Part shown: positions 1 through 8,440 of the stretch, piece by piece
Position numbering within the stretch: position 1 is the stretch's first letter
How the letters are laid out: every line of letters starts with the position of its first letter
Notes under the pieces: model-generated
Database searches by the model: none
What the model was told of the DNA's origin: nothing
What the model saw: only the letters and a program-made list of their open reading frames with translations
NCBI GenBank assembly: GCA_964654945.1
Contig: CAZZLN010000010.1
Span: 1-39,948, forward strand
Source of the DNA: HGM11788 sp964654945
GTDB lineage: Bacteria > Bacillota > Clostridia > Lachnospirales > CAG-274
DNA: 39,948 bases
Reading direction: 5' to 3'
Made by a program: the position numbers and the translations under genes

Positions 1-263
1 CAATAACAACGCCGGATAATTGGACGAGATTAAACATAAAAACTCTCGTAATCAGCACTGAAACAGGTATATGTTTTCATAAGAAACTTTATACCAATGT
101 TGCAAGTATGTTACCAAATTAGATTAACGTGATACCGCCCTTTTAAATTATCAATTTCCTACAAATTCATTAAAAATATCAAAATAGCCTTTATTTTTTA
201 TAAAAATAATAGTATACTAATAATAAGTATGACTATATAAATATTATAAAGCGGGAGATAAAT
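1..263. other. Upstream non-coding region of the polA operon
   Basis: No convincing coding frame is visible. The right half is very AT-rich. A possible -10 TATACT lies at 213-218, with only a poor -35 (TTTATT, 190-195) at 17 nt. A GGGAG Shine-Dalgarno sits about 8 nt before the polA ATG. The far left end could be the tail of an unseen feature. Confidence 0.4.
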
Positions 264-2867
264 ATGTCTGAAAAAATATTATTGATAGATGGAAACAGTT
301 TAATAAACAGAGCCTTTTATGCTATGCCCCTTTTGACAAACAAAAACGGAGAATACACAAACGGCGTATATGGTTTTTTAAATATATTTTTTAAATTATT
401 TGATGATGAAAAGCCTGACTACTGTGTTGTGTGCTTTGATGTGCACAAGCCTACTTTCAGACACCTTGGATATAAGGAATATAAGGGCACAAGAAAGGGT
501 ATGCCCCAAGAGCTTGTTCCGCAGATGTCATCCCTTAAAAAGGTGCTTCATTCAATGAATATTGCCACTGTTGAAATGGCAGGCTTTGAAGCAGATGACC
601 TTTTAGGCACTCTTGCAAAAAATGCCGAAATCAAAAATATTTCTCCCGTTATTGTAAGCGGTGACAGAGATCTTTTACAGCTTGCAAGTGATAAAATTAA
701 AATAAGAATACCAAAGACAAAAAACGGCTCTACAATAATAGAGGACTATTATGACAAAGATGTATTTAAAGCTTACGGAGTAACACCGAAGGAATTTATA
801 GATGTAAAGGCACTTATGGGAGATACAAGCGACAATGTTCCCGGAGTTCCGTCTATTGGTGAAAAAACCGCCATAAAAATAATTCAGGAATATAAATCCC
901 TTGAAAATGCTATTGAAAATGCTGAAAATATAAAGCCTAAAAAAGCATCTCAAAATTTAATTGAATTTAAAGAGCAGGCTTTAAAAAGCAAATGGCTTGT
1001 TACAATAAAAACAGATGTTGATATAGAGTTAAAGGATTTTGAAAATGCAAGAGTTTGCAATATGTTCAACAATGACAGCTATGCTCTTTTTAAAGAATAT
1101 GAATTTAAGTCAATGCTTAAATATTTTGAGGTTAAAGAAAAGCCAAAGGCTGAATATATTTTAGGAAACAATATAGCCGAATATATTAAAAGCTATGATA
1201 TTATTGCTTACAAGCTTATAACTGAAAATGACAAAATATGTGCAATATCATTAAGCGGCGAGGACAATAAAGCACTTATAGCAAAAGAGCCTGATATACA
1301 AATGGTGAAGGAATTTTTTGAAAGTGATATTAAAAAAATTGCCCACAACACAAAAGCTGATATTGTATTTATGTCAAAATATAATGTTAAAATTAAAAAT
1401 ATTGTATTTGATACAATGCTTGGAGGATATATTCTCAATTCTCATAAAGAAAATTATGAATATAATGAAATGGCAGAGGATTTTTTAAATGAAAATCATT
1501 TAAGCTCTGAGGAAATACTTGGAAAAGGCAAAAGCAGAAAATCGGTTCTTGACCTTGATGAAAGTGAATTTATTGCCTATTGCGGTTGCTGGGCAGACAT
1601 AAGCAGACGTGCATATTTTATAATGAAAGAACAAATTGAACAGAACAATCAGCATTATCTTTATTATGAAATAGAGCTTCCTTTAACCTTTGTGCTTGCA
1701 GATATGGAGCTTGAGGGAATGGGAATTGACAAAAAGGGTCTTGAAGCCTACAGAGATAAGCTTGATATTAAGCTTAAAGAGCTTACAGGTGATATTTACT
1801 GGCTTGCGGGAGAAGAATTTAATATTAATTCACCAAAGCAGCTAAGCTATATTTTATTTGAAAAGCTTGGATTAAAGGGCGGAAAGAAAACAAAAACAGG
1901 CTGGTCAACATCGGCAGATATTCTTGAAAAGCTAAAGGATAAAGATGAAATTGTGGGAAAGGTGCTGGAATACAGAAGCTACAGCAAGCTTAAAAGCACC
2001 TATGCCGACGGACTTCTTCCTCTTATAAAAGACAACGGAAGAATATACTCAACCTTTAACCAGACTGTCACAACAACAGGCAGAATAAGCTCTACAGAGC
2101 CAAATCTTCAGAATATACCTATAAGACTTGAGCTTGGCAGAGAGCTTAGAAAAGTGTTTATACCAAAGGAAAACTGTATTTATCTGGATGCCGACTATTC
2201 ACAAATTGAGCTTAGAGTTATGGCAAGTATGTCAAAAGATAAGTTCCTTATAGATGCCTTTAATGAAGGACAGGATATACACAGATCAACTGCATCTCTT
2301 GTGTTTAACACTCCTATGGAGGAGGTAACCGATTTACAGAGAAGAAATGCTAAGGCTGTTAATTTCGGTATAATTTACGGTATGGGTTCATTCAGTCTTT
2401 CACAGGATTTAAAAATAACCAAAAAAGAAGCTGACCTATATATAAAAAGCTATTTTGAAAAATATCCCGATGTAAAAAAATTTATAGATAAATGTGTTGA
2501 AGATGCCCGTAATCTTGGCTATGCTCAAACAATGTTTAACAGAAGAAGATATATAAAAGAAATAAACAGCTCTAATTTTATGCAGAGAAGCTTTGGAGAA
2601 AGAGTTGCAATGAATATGCCTGTTCAGGGAACAGCTGCCGATATTATAAAAATTGCAATGGTAAGAGTTTATAACAGACTTAAATCAGAGGGTCTTAAAT
2701 CAAAGCTTATATTACAGGTTCACGATGAGCTTTTAATAGAAGCTTATGAAGATGAAAAAGAAAAGGTTTCGGCAATTTTGCAGGAAGAAATGGAAGGTGC
2801 TGTAAAGCTTGCAGTGCCAATGGCAGCAGATGTTCACAGCGGAAAAAATTGGTTTGAGGCAAAATGA
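264..2867 (+). CDS. polA: DNA polymerase I
   Basis: DNA polymerase I fills gaps and removes RNA primers in Okazaki-fragment maturation and repair. Residues 1 to about 290 are the 5'-nuclease domain, with the Asp-rich N-terminal motifs. The C-terminal polymerase domain carries motif A (DYSQIEL, from residue 644), motif B (RRNAKAVNFGIIYG, about 693-706, with K697) and motif C (VHDE, 819-822). The middle 3'-5' exonuclease-like domain lacks the DxE motif: a YKLITEN stretch stands where FDTET is expected. Proofreading is therefore probably lost, as in many Firmicutes Pol I enzymes. The length of 867 aa is normal. The ATG follows a GGGAG ribosome binding site. The gene is first in an operon and overlaps coaE by 4 nt. 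Confidence 0.98.
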   Translation: MSEKILLIDGNSLINRAFYAMPLLTNKNGEYTNGVYGFLNIFFKLFDDEKPDYCVVCFDVHKPTFRHLGYKEYKGTRKGMPQELVPQMSSLKKVLHSMNIATVEMAGFEADDLLGTLAKNAEIKNISPVIVSGDRDLLQLASDKIKIRIPKTKNGSTIIEDYYDKDVFKAYGVTPKEFIDVKALMGDTSDNVPGVPSIGEKTAIKIIQEYKSLENAIENAENIKPKKASQNLIEFKEQALKSKWLVTIKTDVDIELKDFENARVCNMFNNDSYALFKEYEFKSMLKYFEVKEKPKAEYILGNNIAEYIKSYDIIAYKLITENDKICAISLSGEDNKALIAKEPDIQMVKEFFESDIKKIAHNTKADIVFMSKYNVKIKNIVFDTMLGGYILNSHKENYEYNEMAEDFLNENHLSSEEILGKGKSRKSVLDLDESEFIAYCGCWADISRRAYFIMKEQIEQNNQHYLYYEIELPLTFVLADMELEGMGIDKKGLEAYRDKLDIKLKELTGDIYWLAGEEFNINSPKQLSYILFEKLGLKGGKKTKTGWSTSADILEKLKDKDEIVGKVLEYRSYSKLKSTYADGLLPLIKDNGRIYSTFNQTVTTTGRISSTEPNLQNIPIRLELGRELRKVFIPKENCIYLDADYSQIELRVMASMSKDKFLIDAFNEGQDIHRSTASLVFNTPMEEVTDLQRRNAKAVNFGIIYGMGSFSLSQDLKITKKEADLYIKSYFEKYPDVKKFIDKCVEDARNLGYAQTMFNRRRYIKEINSSNFMQRSFGERVAMNMPVQGTAADIIKIAMVRVYNRLKSEGLKSKLILQVHDELLIEAYEDEKEKVSAILQEEMEGAVKLAVPMAADVHSGKNWFEAK

Positions 2868-3448
2868 AACACATAATAGGCTTAACAGGACAAAGCGGAA
2901 GCGGAAAAAGCACAATAGCTTCCATAATAAAACAACATAACATAGAAATTCTGGACTGTGATGAAATTGCTCACAAAAATATGGAGCCTGAGGGCATAGC
3001 ATATAATGAAATTGTGGAATATTTCGGAAAAGAAATTTTAAATTCAGACAATACAATAAACAGAAAAAAACTTGGAAATATTGTATTTAATGATAAAAAC
3101 AAGCTTAATAAGCTCAATGAAATCACCCACAAACATATATATAACTATGTTAAAAAGGCAGTATCCGAGTCTAAAAAAACAGTAATAATAGATGCTCCCC
3201 TTTTATTTGAGGCAGGACTTGACAGTATGTGCGAGAGTATATGGGCAGCAGTATGTGACGAAAGCATACGTTTGGAAAGAGTTATGAAAAGAGATAATAT
3301 ATCAGCAGAGGCAGCAAAAATAAGATTTAAAAATCAAAAAAGCTCTGAATTTTTTAAAAAAAATGCTGATGTTATTTTTGACAATTCAGGAGATATAAAA
3401 ACTATTAAAGAAAGGGTTATATATGAAATTAATAAAATTTCTGATTAA
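2864..3448 (+). CDS. coaE: Dephospho-CoA kinase
   Basis: This enzyme phosphorylates the 3'-hydroxyl of dephospho-CoA with ATP, the last step of coenzyme A synthesis in the cytoplasm. The P-loop (GQSGSGKST, residues 9-17), the DCDEIAH segment and the conserved DAPLLFEAGLD stretch are typical, and 194 aa is the usual length. The ATGA overlap with the polA stop suggests translational coupling. The polA-coaE pairing is common in Firmicutes. The next gene begins inside its 3' end. Confidence 0.96.
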   Translation: MKHIIGLTGQSGSGKSTIASIIKQHNIEILDCDEIAHKNMEPEGIAYNEIVEYFGKEILNSDNTINRKKLGNIVFNDKNKLNKLNEITHKHIYNYVKKAVSESKKTVIIDAPLLFEAGLDSMCESIWAAVCDESIRLERVMKRDNISAEAAKIRFKNQKSSEFFKKNADVIFDNSGDIKTIKERVIYEINKISD

Positions 3449-3995
3449 AACAGCCGTTATATTGGCTGTAATGTTGGGAATATTATTTTGTTTAGTGTGT
3501 GTTCATTTTCCTGTTAAACATTATGATATAATAAAAGAATATTCCGAAAAATACAATCTTGACCCTGCACTTGTATGTGCAGTAATTAAAACAGAAAGCG
3601 GTTTTATGGAAAATGCAGAGTCCTCAAAGGGTGCAAGAGGACTTATGCAGCTTATGCCGGAAACAATAGACTGGGCAGTAAAACAAATTCCTATAGAAAA
3701 TTTCAGCTATATGGATATAGAAAAGCCTGAGGTAAATATAAAAATAGGCTGCTGGATACTTAATTATCTTAATAATCAGTTTAATAACGAAAAGCTTGCA
3801 ATAGCTGCCTATAACGCAGGTATTGGAAATGTTAAAAAATGGCTTGACAATTCAGAATACAGCAAAGACGGAGAAAACCTCCACTCAATACCTTATGCAG
3901 AAACAGAAAAATACGTTGAAAAGGTCCAGCTTTACAAAAATATTTATAATTTACTTTTGAGGTATGATTTTTATGAAATTCAGAAAATTTTTTAG
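3423..3995 (+). CDS. Membrane-anchored soluble lytic transglycosylase (SLT domain)
   Basis: The protein probably cleaves the MurNAc-GlcNAc bond of peptidoglycan outside the membrane, giving 1,6-anhydro ends. A short basic N-terminus and one hydrophobic helix (about residues 7-28) act as signal anchor. The SLT fold follows: the catalytic Glu is in KTESGF (E58), then GLMQLMP (about 73-79) and AYNAG (about 130). The length of 190 aa fits the minimal single-domain family found beside coaE in many Clostridia. The start lies 26 nt inside coaE and a GAAAGGG ribosome binding site precedes it. The next gene begins inside its 3' end. Confidence 0.92.
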   Translation: MKLIKFLIKTAVILAVMLGILFCLVCVHFPVKHYDIIKEYSEKYNLDPALVCAVIKTESGFMENAESSKGARGLMQLMPETIDWAVKQIPIENFSYMDIEKPEVNIKIGCWILNYLNNQFNNEKLAIAAYNAGIGNVKKWLDNSEYSKDGENLHSIPYAETEKYVEKVQLYKNIYNLLLRYDFYEIQKIF

Positions 3996-5532
3996 TATTA
4001 TTATTGCCATAAATTTAATATTAACAGGCTGCGGTGCATCAAATACCTCTGATATTGAAACAACAGAAACAACCTCATCAGAAGCCGTAACACAGTCAAA
4101 GCCTTTAACTCCCGTTAAAGGAGGAGTGTTAAGACTTGGTATGAAAAAGCCCGACACACTTAACCCTCTTAAAAACAAAGATGTAACTGTTGACAGTGCA
4201 TTAAAGCTGATATTTGAGCCATTGTTTAATATTGACAACAATATGGAGCTTACTCCAAATATTGCAGAAAGCTTTAGTGTGGAGCAAAACACGGTTAAAA
4301 TAAAAGTAAAGGATAATATAACATGGTCAGACGGAAAAGCAATTGGTGCTGATGATGTAGTATATTCTCTTGGAGTAATAAAAGATGCAGACCCTGACAG
4401 TATATATAAATCTGCCCTTGCAAATGTGACAGACTATAGTCAGACAGGTGATAAAACCCTTGAAATATATTATAAAAGTCCTGTTGGCGCAGTAGGCTAT
4501 AATCTTGCATTTCCGATTATACCAAAGCACTATTACAAAGGAAATTCAGACGGAGATATGAAGCCTTTAGGCTGCGGAAGCTATGTGTTTTCAGAATATA
4601 AGCTTTCTAAAAGTCTTGTGTTAAAGGCCGGAAAGGGTATAAACGGAGAACCCTATATATCAGAAATAGATATATCTGTTATGAAAGATGAACAAACCCT
4701 TCTTGATGCAGTTGAAAATAATGTGATAGATGCCTACAGCTTAAATGCCGAAAATCTTGGTGAAATAAAAGGAAATATTACAACATCGGCAAAAATGTAT
4801 ACATCAAATCAGTTTGAATATGCAGCTTTTAACACAAGAAAAGATATATTTTCAACATCGGATTTAAGAAAGGCAATGATTTATATTATGCCCTTTGATA
4901 ATATTATAAAGGGTATATATATAAACAATATTACCAAAAGCCTTACTCCTATAAATCCCGACAGCATACACACAAAGCTGACAGGTGTAGACACATATTC
5001 AACAGATACCTCAACAGCAAACACACTTATACTTGCATCAGGTTTGACAAAAAGCGACTTCTCATTTAAAATACTTGTAAACAGTGAAAATAAATCAAGA
5101 TGTGAATCTGCAAAATTAATAAGTGATGCCTTTAATGAATATGGAATGAACACATCAGTTGAAAAGGTAGATTTTGAGGAATATCAAAAAAGACTTTCTC
5201 AGGGAGATTTTGATATGTATTTAGGCGGAACAGAGCTTAATCCCAATCTTAATATTGAGCCCCTTTTAGGCAGCGAAGGAGCAATTAATTTTACAGGCTA
5301 TAAAAACAGTCAGACAGATGATTATATAAATAAAGTAAATTCTGCTGCTGATTTTGAAAATTATGAAAAAGCTCTTAATGAGCTTAACAAATTTATATCC
5401 TTTGATGTGCCTGTTGCGGGAATAGGATTTAAGAAAAAGGTTCTGGTATGCTCAGAAAGAATAAAGGGAGATGTTACTCCTGTGTTTAACAATTATTACT
5501 ATAATATTAAAAACTGGTTTATATCAGAATAA
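3973..5532 (+). CDS. ABC transporter solute-binding lipoprotein, family 5 (peptide/nickel type)
   Basis: This extracytoplasmic lipoprotein probably binds peptides or a related ligand for an ABC importer. The start at 3973 is preferred over an in-frame ATG at 3964 because GAGG (3959-3962) is well spaced from it. From this start the lipobox LTGC places the lipidated Cys at residue 20. A Thr/Glu-rich tether follows, then the SBP_bac_5 fold: GGVLRLGMKKPDTLNPL near the N-terminus, TWSDGKAIGADDVVYSL and KPLGCGSYVFSEY. At about 519 aa it has normal length. No permease or ATPase genes are adjacent, so its partner is elsewhere or it serves another role, such as a germination or sensing lipoprotein. 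The ligand cannot be told from sequence. Confidence 0.9.
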   Translation: MKFRKFFSIIIAINLILTGCGASNTSDIETTETTSSEAVTQSKPLTPVKGGVLRLGMKKPDTLNPLKNKDVTVDSALKLIFEPLFNIDNNMELTPNIAESFSVEQNTVKIKVKDNITWSDGKAIGADDVVYSLGVIKDADPDSIYKSALANVTDYSQTGDKTLEIYYKSPVGAVGYNLAFPIIPKHYYKGNSDGDMKPLGCGSYVFSEYKLSKSLVLKAGKGINGEPYISEIDISVMKDEQTLLDAVENNVIDAYSLNAENLGEIKGNITTSAKMYTSNQFEYAAFNTRKDIFSTSDLRKAMIYIMPFDNIIKGIYINNITKSLTPINPDSIHTKLTGVDTYSTDTSTANTLILASGLTKSDFSFKILVNSENKSRCESAKLISDAFNEYGMNTSVEKVDFEEYQKRLSQGDFDMYLGGTELNPNLNIEPLLGSEGAINFTGYKNSQTDDYINKVNSAADFENYEKALNELNKFISFDVPVAGIGFKKKVLVCSERIKGDVTPVFNNYYYNIKNWFISE

Positions 5533-5546
5533 AGAGGGTGAACCAT

Positions 5547-6461
5547 ATGATGAAAAGATGTTTTTTAACAGGTGAATATGTTTTTTATGCAACTGACAGG
5601 GCTAAAAGACCCCACAGCTTTAAAAAAGCCGAAAATAAAATAACACCAAAGGAGTATTGTCCTTTCTGCCCTGAAAATGAATATATGACACCGGGTGTTG
5701 TTTATCAGACAGATGACAAAAGTATAAGAATAGTTGGAAACAAATATCCTTTTTTACCTAAAAACAGTCAGTATTTCGGACTTCATGATGTTTTAATAGA
5801 TACACCAAATCATGATGAACTGCTTACTGATTTTTCAGACGAACATATTGAAAAGCTTATAAGAGTAATAAAAGACAGATACTGTTACCTTGAACAGGAC
5901 GAAAGAAGCAGATATGTTCAGGTATTTAAAAATCAGGGGAGAGATGCAGGTGCAAGTCAATCTCATTCACACTGGCAGATTACATCTCTTTGTGTAATTC
6001 CTGCAAAAATGGAGCATCTTCTCGGTGTTTTGAAAAAATTTTATAATGATACGGGAAAATGCTATTTCTGTAATCTTAAATTTGAGGACAGAATTGTAGA
6101 AGAAAATGAACATTTTATTTCATATATTCCATCTGACGGAAAATTTCCTTATGGTATGGATATTCTTCCCAAAAGACATATTTCATCAATTAATCAATTT
6201 AATGATGAGGAAATAAAAGCTTTTGGTATTATTTTAAGAAATTCATTAAAAAGGCTTATTAAAATTAAAGAAGATATATCCTATAATATCTGTCTGTATT
6301 CAGCACCTAAAAAAACAAAAAGTGATGAATATTTTCATTTTTATACACAGATTATTCCAAGAATAGGCTATATGGCAGGTTTTGAATTTAGCACAGGCTG
6401 TTATATTAATTCAACATTACCTGAAATTGCAGCAAAGGAATTAAGAGAAGTCGGAGAGTGA
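5547..6461 (+). CDS. GalT/HIT-superfamily nucleotidyltransferase (galactose-1-phosphate uridylyltransferase-like)
   Basis: The protein has two HIT-type halves. The first carries CPFC (about residues 38-41) and the catalytic segment GASQSHSHWQI, with the HxHxQ pattern at H140, H142 and Q144. The second has its own CYFC and an LPKRH segment. In GalT-like enzymes the second His of the motif is transiently nucleotidylated, moving NMP between a sugar phosphate and an NDP-sugar or phosphate. HSH rather than HPH resembles ADP-glucose phosphorylase and archaeal-type members, so the substrate is uncertain. A GTG at 5538 is in frame, but AGAGGG at 5534-5538 fits an ATG at 5547 (or 5550). No Leloir-pathway neighbours are present. 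Confidence 0.85.
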   Translation: MMKRCFLTGEYVFYATDRAKRPHSFKKAENKITPKEYCPFCPENEYMTPGVVYQTDDKSIRIVGNKYPFLPKNSQYFGLHDVLIDTPNHDELLTDFSDEHIEKLIRVIKDRYCYLEQDERSRYVQVFKNQGRDAGASQSHSHWQITSLCVIPAKMEHLLGVLKKFYNDTGKCYFCNLKFEDRIVEENEHFISYIPSDGKFPYGMDILPKRHISSINQFNDEEIKAFGIILRNSLKRLIKIKEDISYNICLYSAPKKTKSDEYFHFYTQIIPRIGYMAGFEFSTGCYINSTLPEIAAKELREVGE

Positions 6462-7396
6462 GCAAAATGAATAAAATAAAACTGGGGATTTTATCAGGAG
6501 GAAATTCAATAGAAAGAGAGGTTTCCGTTAAATCTTGTGAAAACCTTTTAAATTCATTAAATAAAGAAAAATATGACATAACCCTGTACAATGTGGATAT
6601 AAATAAAAAAGACTGGATACTCTCCCTTATATCAAATCCGCCTGATGTTATACTTAATTCATTACATGGAGGACGTGGAGAAAACGGCTCTATGCAGGGA
6701 TTTCTTCATTATTTGAATATACCCTATATTGGAAGCAAGGTGCTTTCATCATCTATATGTATGGATAAAAAAATTGCTAAAACAATTATGGAAGCAAACC
6801 ATATTCCCACTGCTCAGGATATATATGTTAAAAGAAACGAAAATATAAACGTATATAAAGAAAATCTCAAAAGACTTGGTTATCCTCTTATTATAAAGCC
6901 AAACAGAGGAGGCTCAAGCATAGGAATAAAAATTTGTAAAAGCTATGAGGATATATTAAATGGAGCAAAGGATATTATAAATAAATATGATGATGATATA
7001 TTAATAGAAAAATACATAAAGGGCAGAGAAATTGCCTGCTGTGTACTGGAAAATCATAATTCAAAGGAAGTATGTATTTTAGACATAAGCAGTGAGGATA
7101 ATATATTCAGCTATGAAGATAAATATGAAAAATCAAATTCTGCCAATATAAGCAATATGCCTGAATTTATGCAGGATATGATAAAAGCTATGGCTGTTAA
7201 AACCTTTGATTGTCTAAAATGCAGAGGGTATGCTCTTGTAGATATGATAGTAAAGGAAGAACAGATTTATGTTCTTGAAGTAAATACACTTCCGGGACTT
7301 ACAAAAACAAGCCTTATTCCAAAGGCTGCAAATATAATCGGAATAAGCTTTGGAGAATATCTCGACAGGCTTATTGGCTTTGAGCTTAAAATATGA
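6458..7396 (+). CDS. ddl: D-alanine--D-alanine ligase
   Basis: Ddl joins two D-alanines with ATP to give the terminal dipeptide of peptidoglycan precursors. ATP-grasp signatures are clear: GGNSIEREVSVKS near the N-terminus, HGGRGENGSMQG, KPNRGGSSIGIK, and EVNTLPGLTKTSLIP near the C-terminus. The length of 312 aa is normal. The GTG at 6458 overlaps the upstream stop (GTGA). An in-frame ATG at 6467, 9 nt downstream, is about equally likely given GGAGA at 6453-6457. It ends the polA operon and shares the cell-wall theme with the lytic transglycosylase. Nothing seen suggests D-Ala-D-Lac specificity. Confidence 0.95.
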   Translation: MSKMNKIKLGILSGGNSIEREVSVKSCENLLNSLNKEKYDITLYNVDINKKDWILSLISNPPDVILNSLHGGRGENGSMQGFLHYLNIPYIGSKVLSSSICMDKKIAKTIMEANHIPTAQDIYVKRNENINVYKENLKRLGYPLIIKPNRGGSSIGIKICKSYEDILNGAKDIINKYDDDILIEKYIKGREIACCVLENHNSKEVCILDISSEDNIFSYEDKYEKSNSANISNMPEFMQDMIKAMAVKTFDCLKCRGYALVDMIVKEEQIYVLEVNTLPGLTKTSLIPKAANIIGISFGEYLDRLIGFELKI

Positions 7397-7492
7397 TATT
7401 ATGCTTGCTAAAAAAGGATTTCATCAAGTTTCAGTCTTTACTTGCAATATATGACATAATCTATGAGCAATGGAAATTTTGGAGAAAATAAT

Positions 7493-8239
7493 ATGGAAAA
7501 AGAATTTTTGGATTTTCTTATAAAAAGATTTCAAATAGAACGAAAAAAATTTGATAGGTCGGGAATATATGCTTATACACAAAGATTATTAGCATATAAT
7601 TCCAACAAAATAGAAGGAAGTACTCTGACAGAAGAGCAGACAGCCTCATTATTTGATAATGGCACATTGCCTATTTCTGATGATTATTATAGGGCAAAAG
7701 ATGTGGAAGAAATGAACGGTCACTTCTTAATGTTTAATAAAATGCTGGATACTTTAGAAGAGCCTTTGACCCAAAGCCTTATTAAAAAATTCCACTATGA
7801 ATTAAAAAGCGGAGTGTTTGAGGACAGGGCGAACGGTTATGCTATTGGAGATTATAAAAAGCGTCCTAATATGGTTGGTATGTATAAGACTGTCAAACCG
7901 GAAAATATAGTATCTGAAATGACAACATTATTAGAATGGTATTCTAAGCAAGAAAAAATTACTGTTTCTGTATTGGCAGAATTTCATACAAGATATGAAA
8001 GCATACATCCATTTCAAGATGGAAATGGAAGAACAGGCAGGCTAATTATATTCAGAGAATGTTTAAAAAATAAAATTCTGCCTGTTATAATAGAAGATTC
8101 AAACAGGTATGAATATTTACAAGCATTAAAGGAATACAGAGAAACTGCAAAAGTTTCAAAATTAGCGGAACTTTTCAAGAAAGAACAGATTTTTTACTAT
8201 AATAAATGTAAATATTTTTTTACTTCTGACAAGGAATGA
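7493..8239 (+). CDS. Fic family protein with N-terminal auto-inhibitory motif
   Basis: Fic enzymes usually transfer AMP from ATP to a hydroxyl side chain of a target protein. The complete active-site motif HPFQDGNGRTGR starts at H172. An inhibitory-helix motif of the (S/T)xxxE(G/N) type, SNKIEG (residues 37-42), lies before it, so this is a class II Fic in which the Glu blocks productive ATP binding. At 249 aa it is a compact stand-alone form without a fused DNA-binding domain. The start at 7493 is chosen because GGAG at 7481-7484 is 8 nt upstream; an in-frame ATG at 7463 has no such site. It sits alone between ddl and a DUF5711 gene. The target and function are unknown, and no antitoxin gene is visible. 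Confidence 0.93.
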   Translation: MEKEFLDFLIKRFQIERKKFDRSGIYAYTQRLLAYNSNKIEGSTLTEEQTASLFDNGTLPISDDYYRAKDVEEMNGHFLMFNKMLDTLEEPLTQSLIKKFHYELKSGVFEDRANGYAIGDYKKRPNMVGMYKTVKPENIVSEMTTLLEWYSKQEKITVSVLAEFHTRYESIHPFQDGNGRTGRLIIFRECLKNKILPVIIEDSNRYEYLQALKEYRETAKVSKLAELFKKEQIFYYNKCKYFFTSDKE

Positions 8240-8246
8240 TTAATTT

Positions 8247-8275
8247 GAGAAAATCAGAATATGCTGATTTTTATA
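8247..8275 (+). terminator. Weak intrinsic terminator after the Fic gene
   Basis: An 8-bp stem AAAATCAG / CTGATTTT (8250-8257 with 8264-8271) has a 6-nt loop and runs into T-rich sequence just past the Fic stop. The stem is AT-rich, so efficiency is doubtful. Confidence 0.5.
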
Positions 8276-8440
8276 ATTAAAATGCCTCGGCAGCGTTTAA
8301 AATAAATATTCCAACTTATTCAGGCAAAATGCAGGAATTATTCCATTTACTGCACCTGAAAGACAAAAAGCTGCAGAAAGCGGAAAACAAAGCGGGAACA
8401 TACAGCACAGTCAAAAAACAATAAAAAGGAGAGCTTTAGT
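8276..8440 (+). other. Intergenic stretch with coding-like remnants
   Basis: About 165 nt lie between the terminator and the DUF5711 gene. Two overlapping + frames stay open for 40 or more codons (about 8284-8420 and 8308-8430), but neither has a convincing start with a ribosome binding site. The base mix is less AT-rich than the flanks and the peptides are Lys/Gln/Ala-rich. It could be the 3' remnant of a lost gene or chance. The AAAAAGGAGAG at the right end is the ribosome binding site of the next gene. Confidence 0.25.

Noticed and set aside
675..953. Aromatic-rich - strand frame inside polA
   Set aside because: A frame shadow of a conserved housekeeping gene without a ribosome binding site; the same holds for similar frames inside gyrB, gyrA and dnaN.
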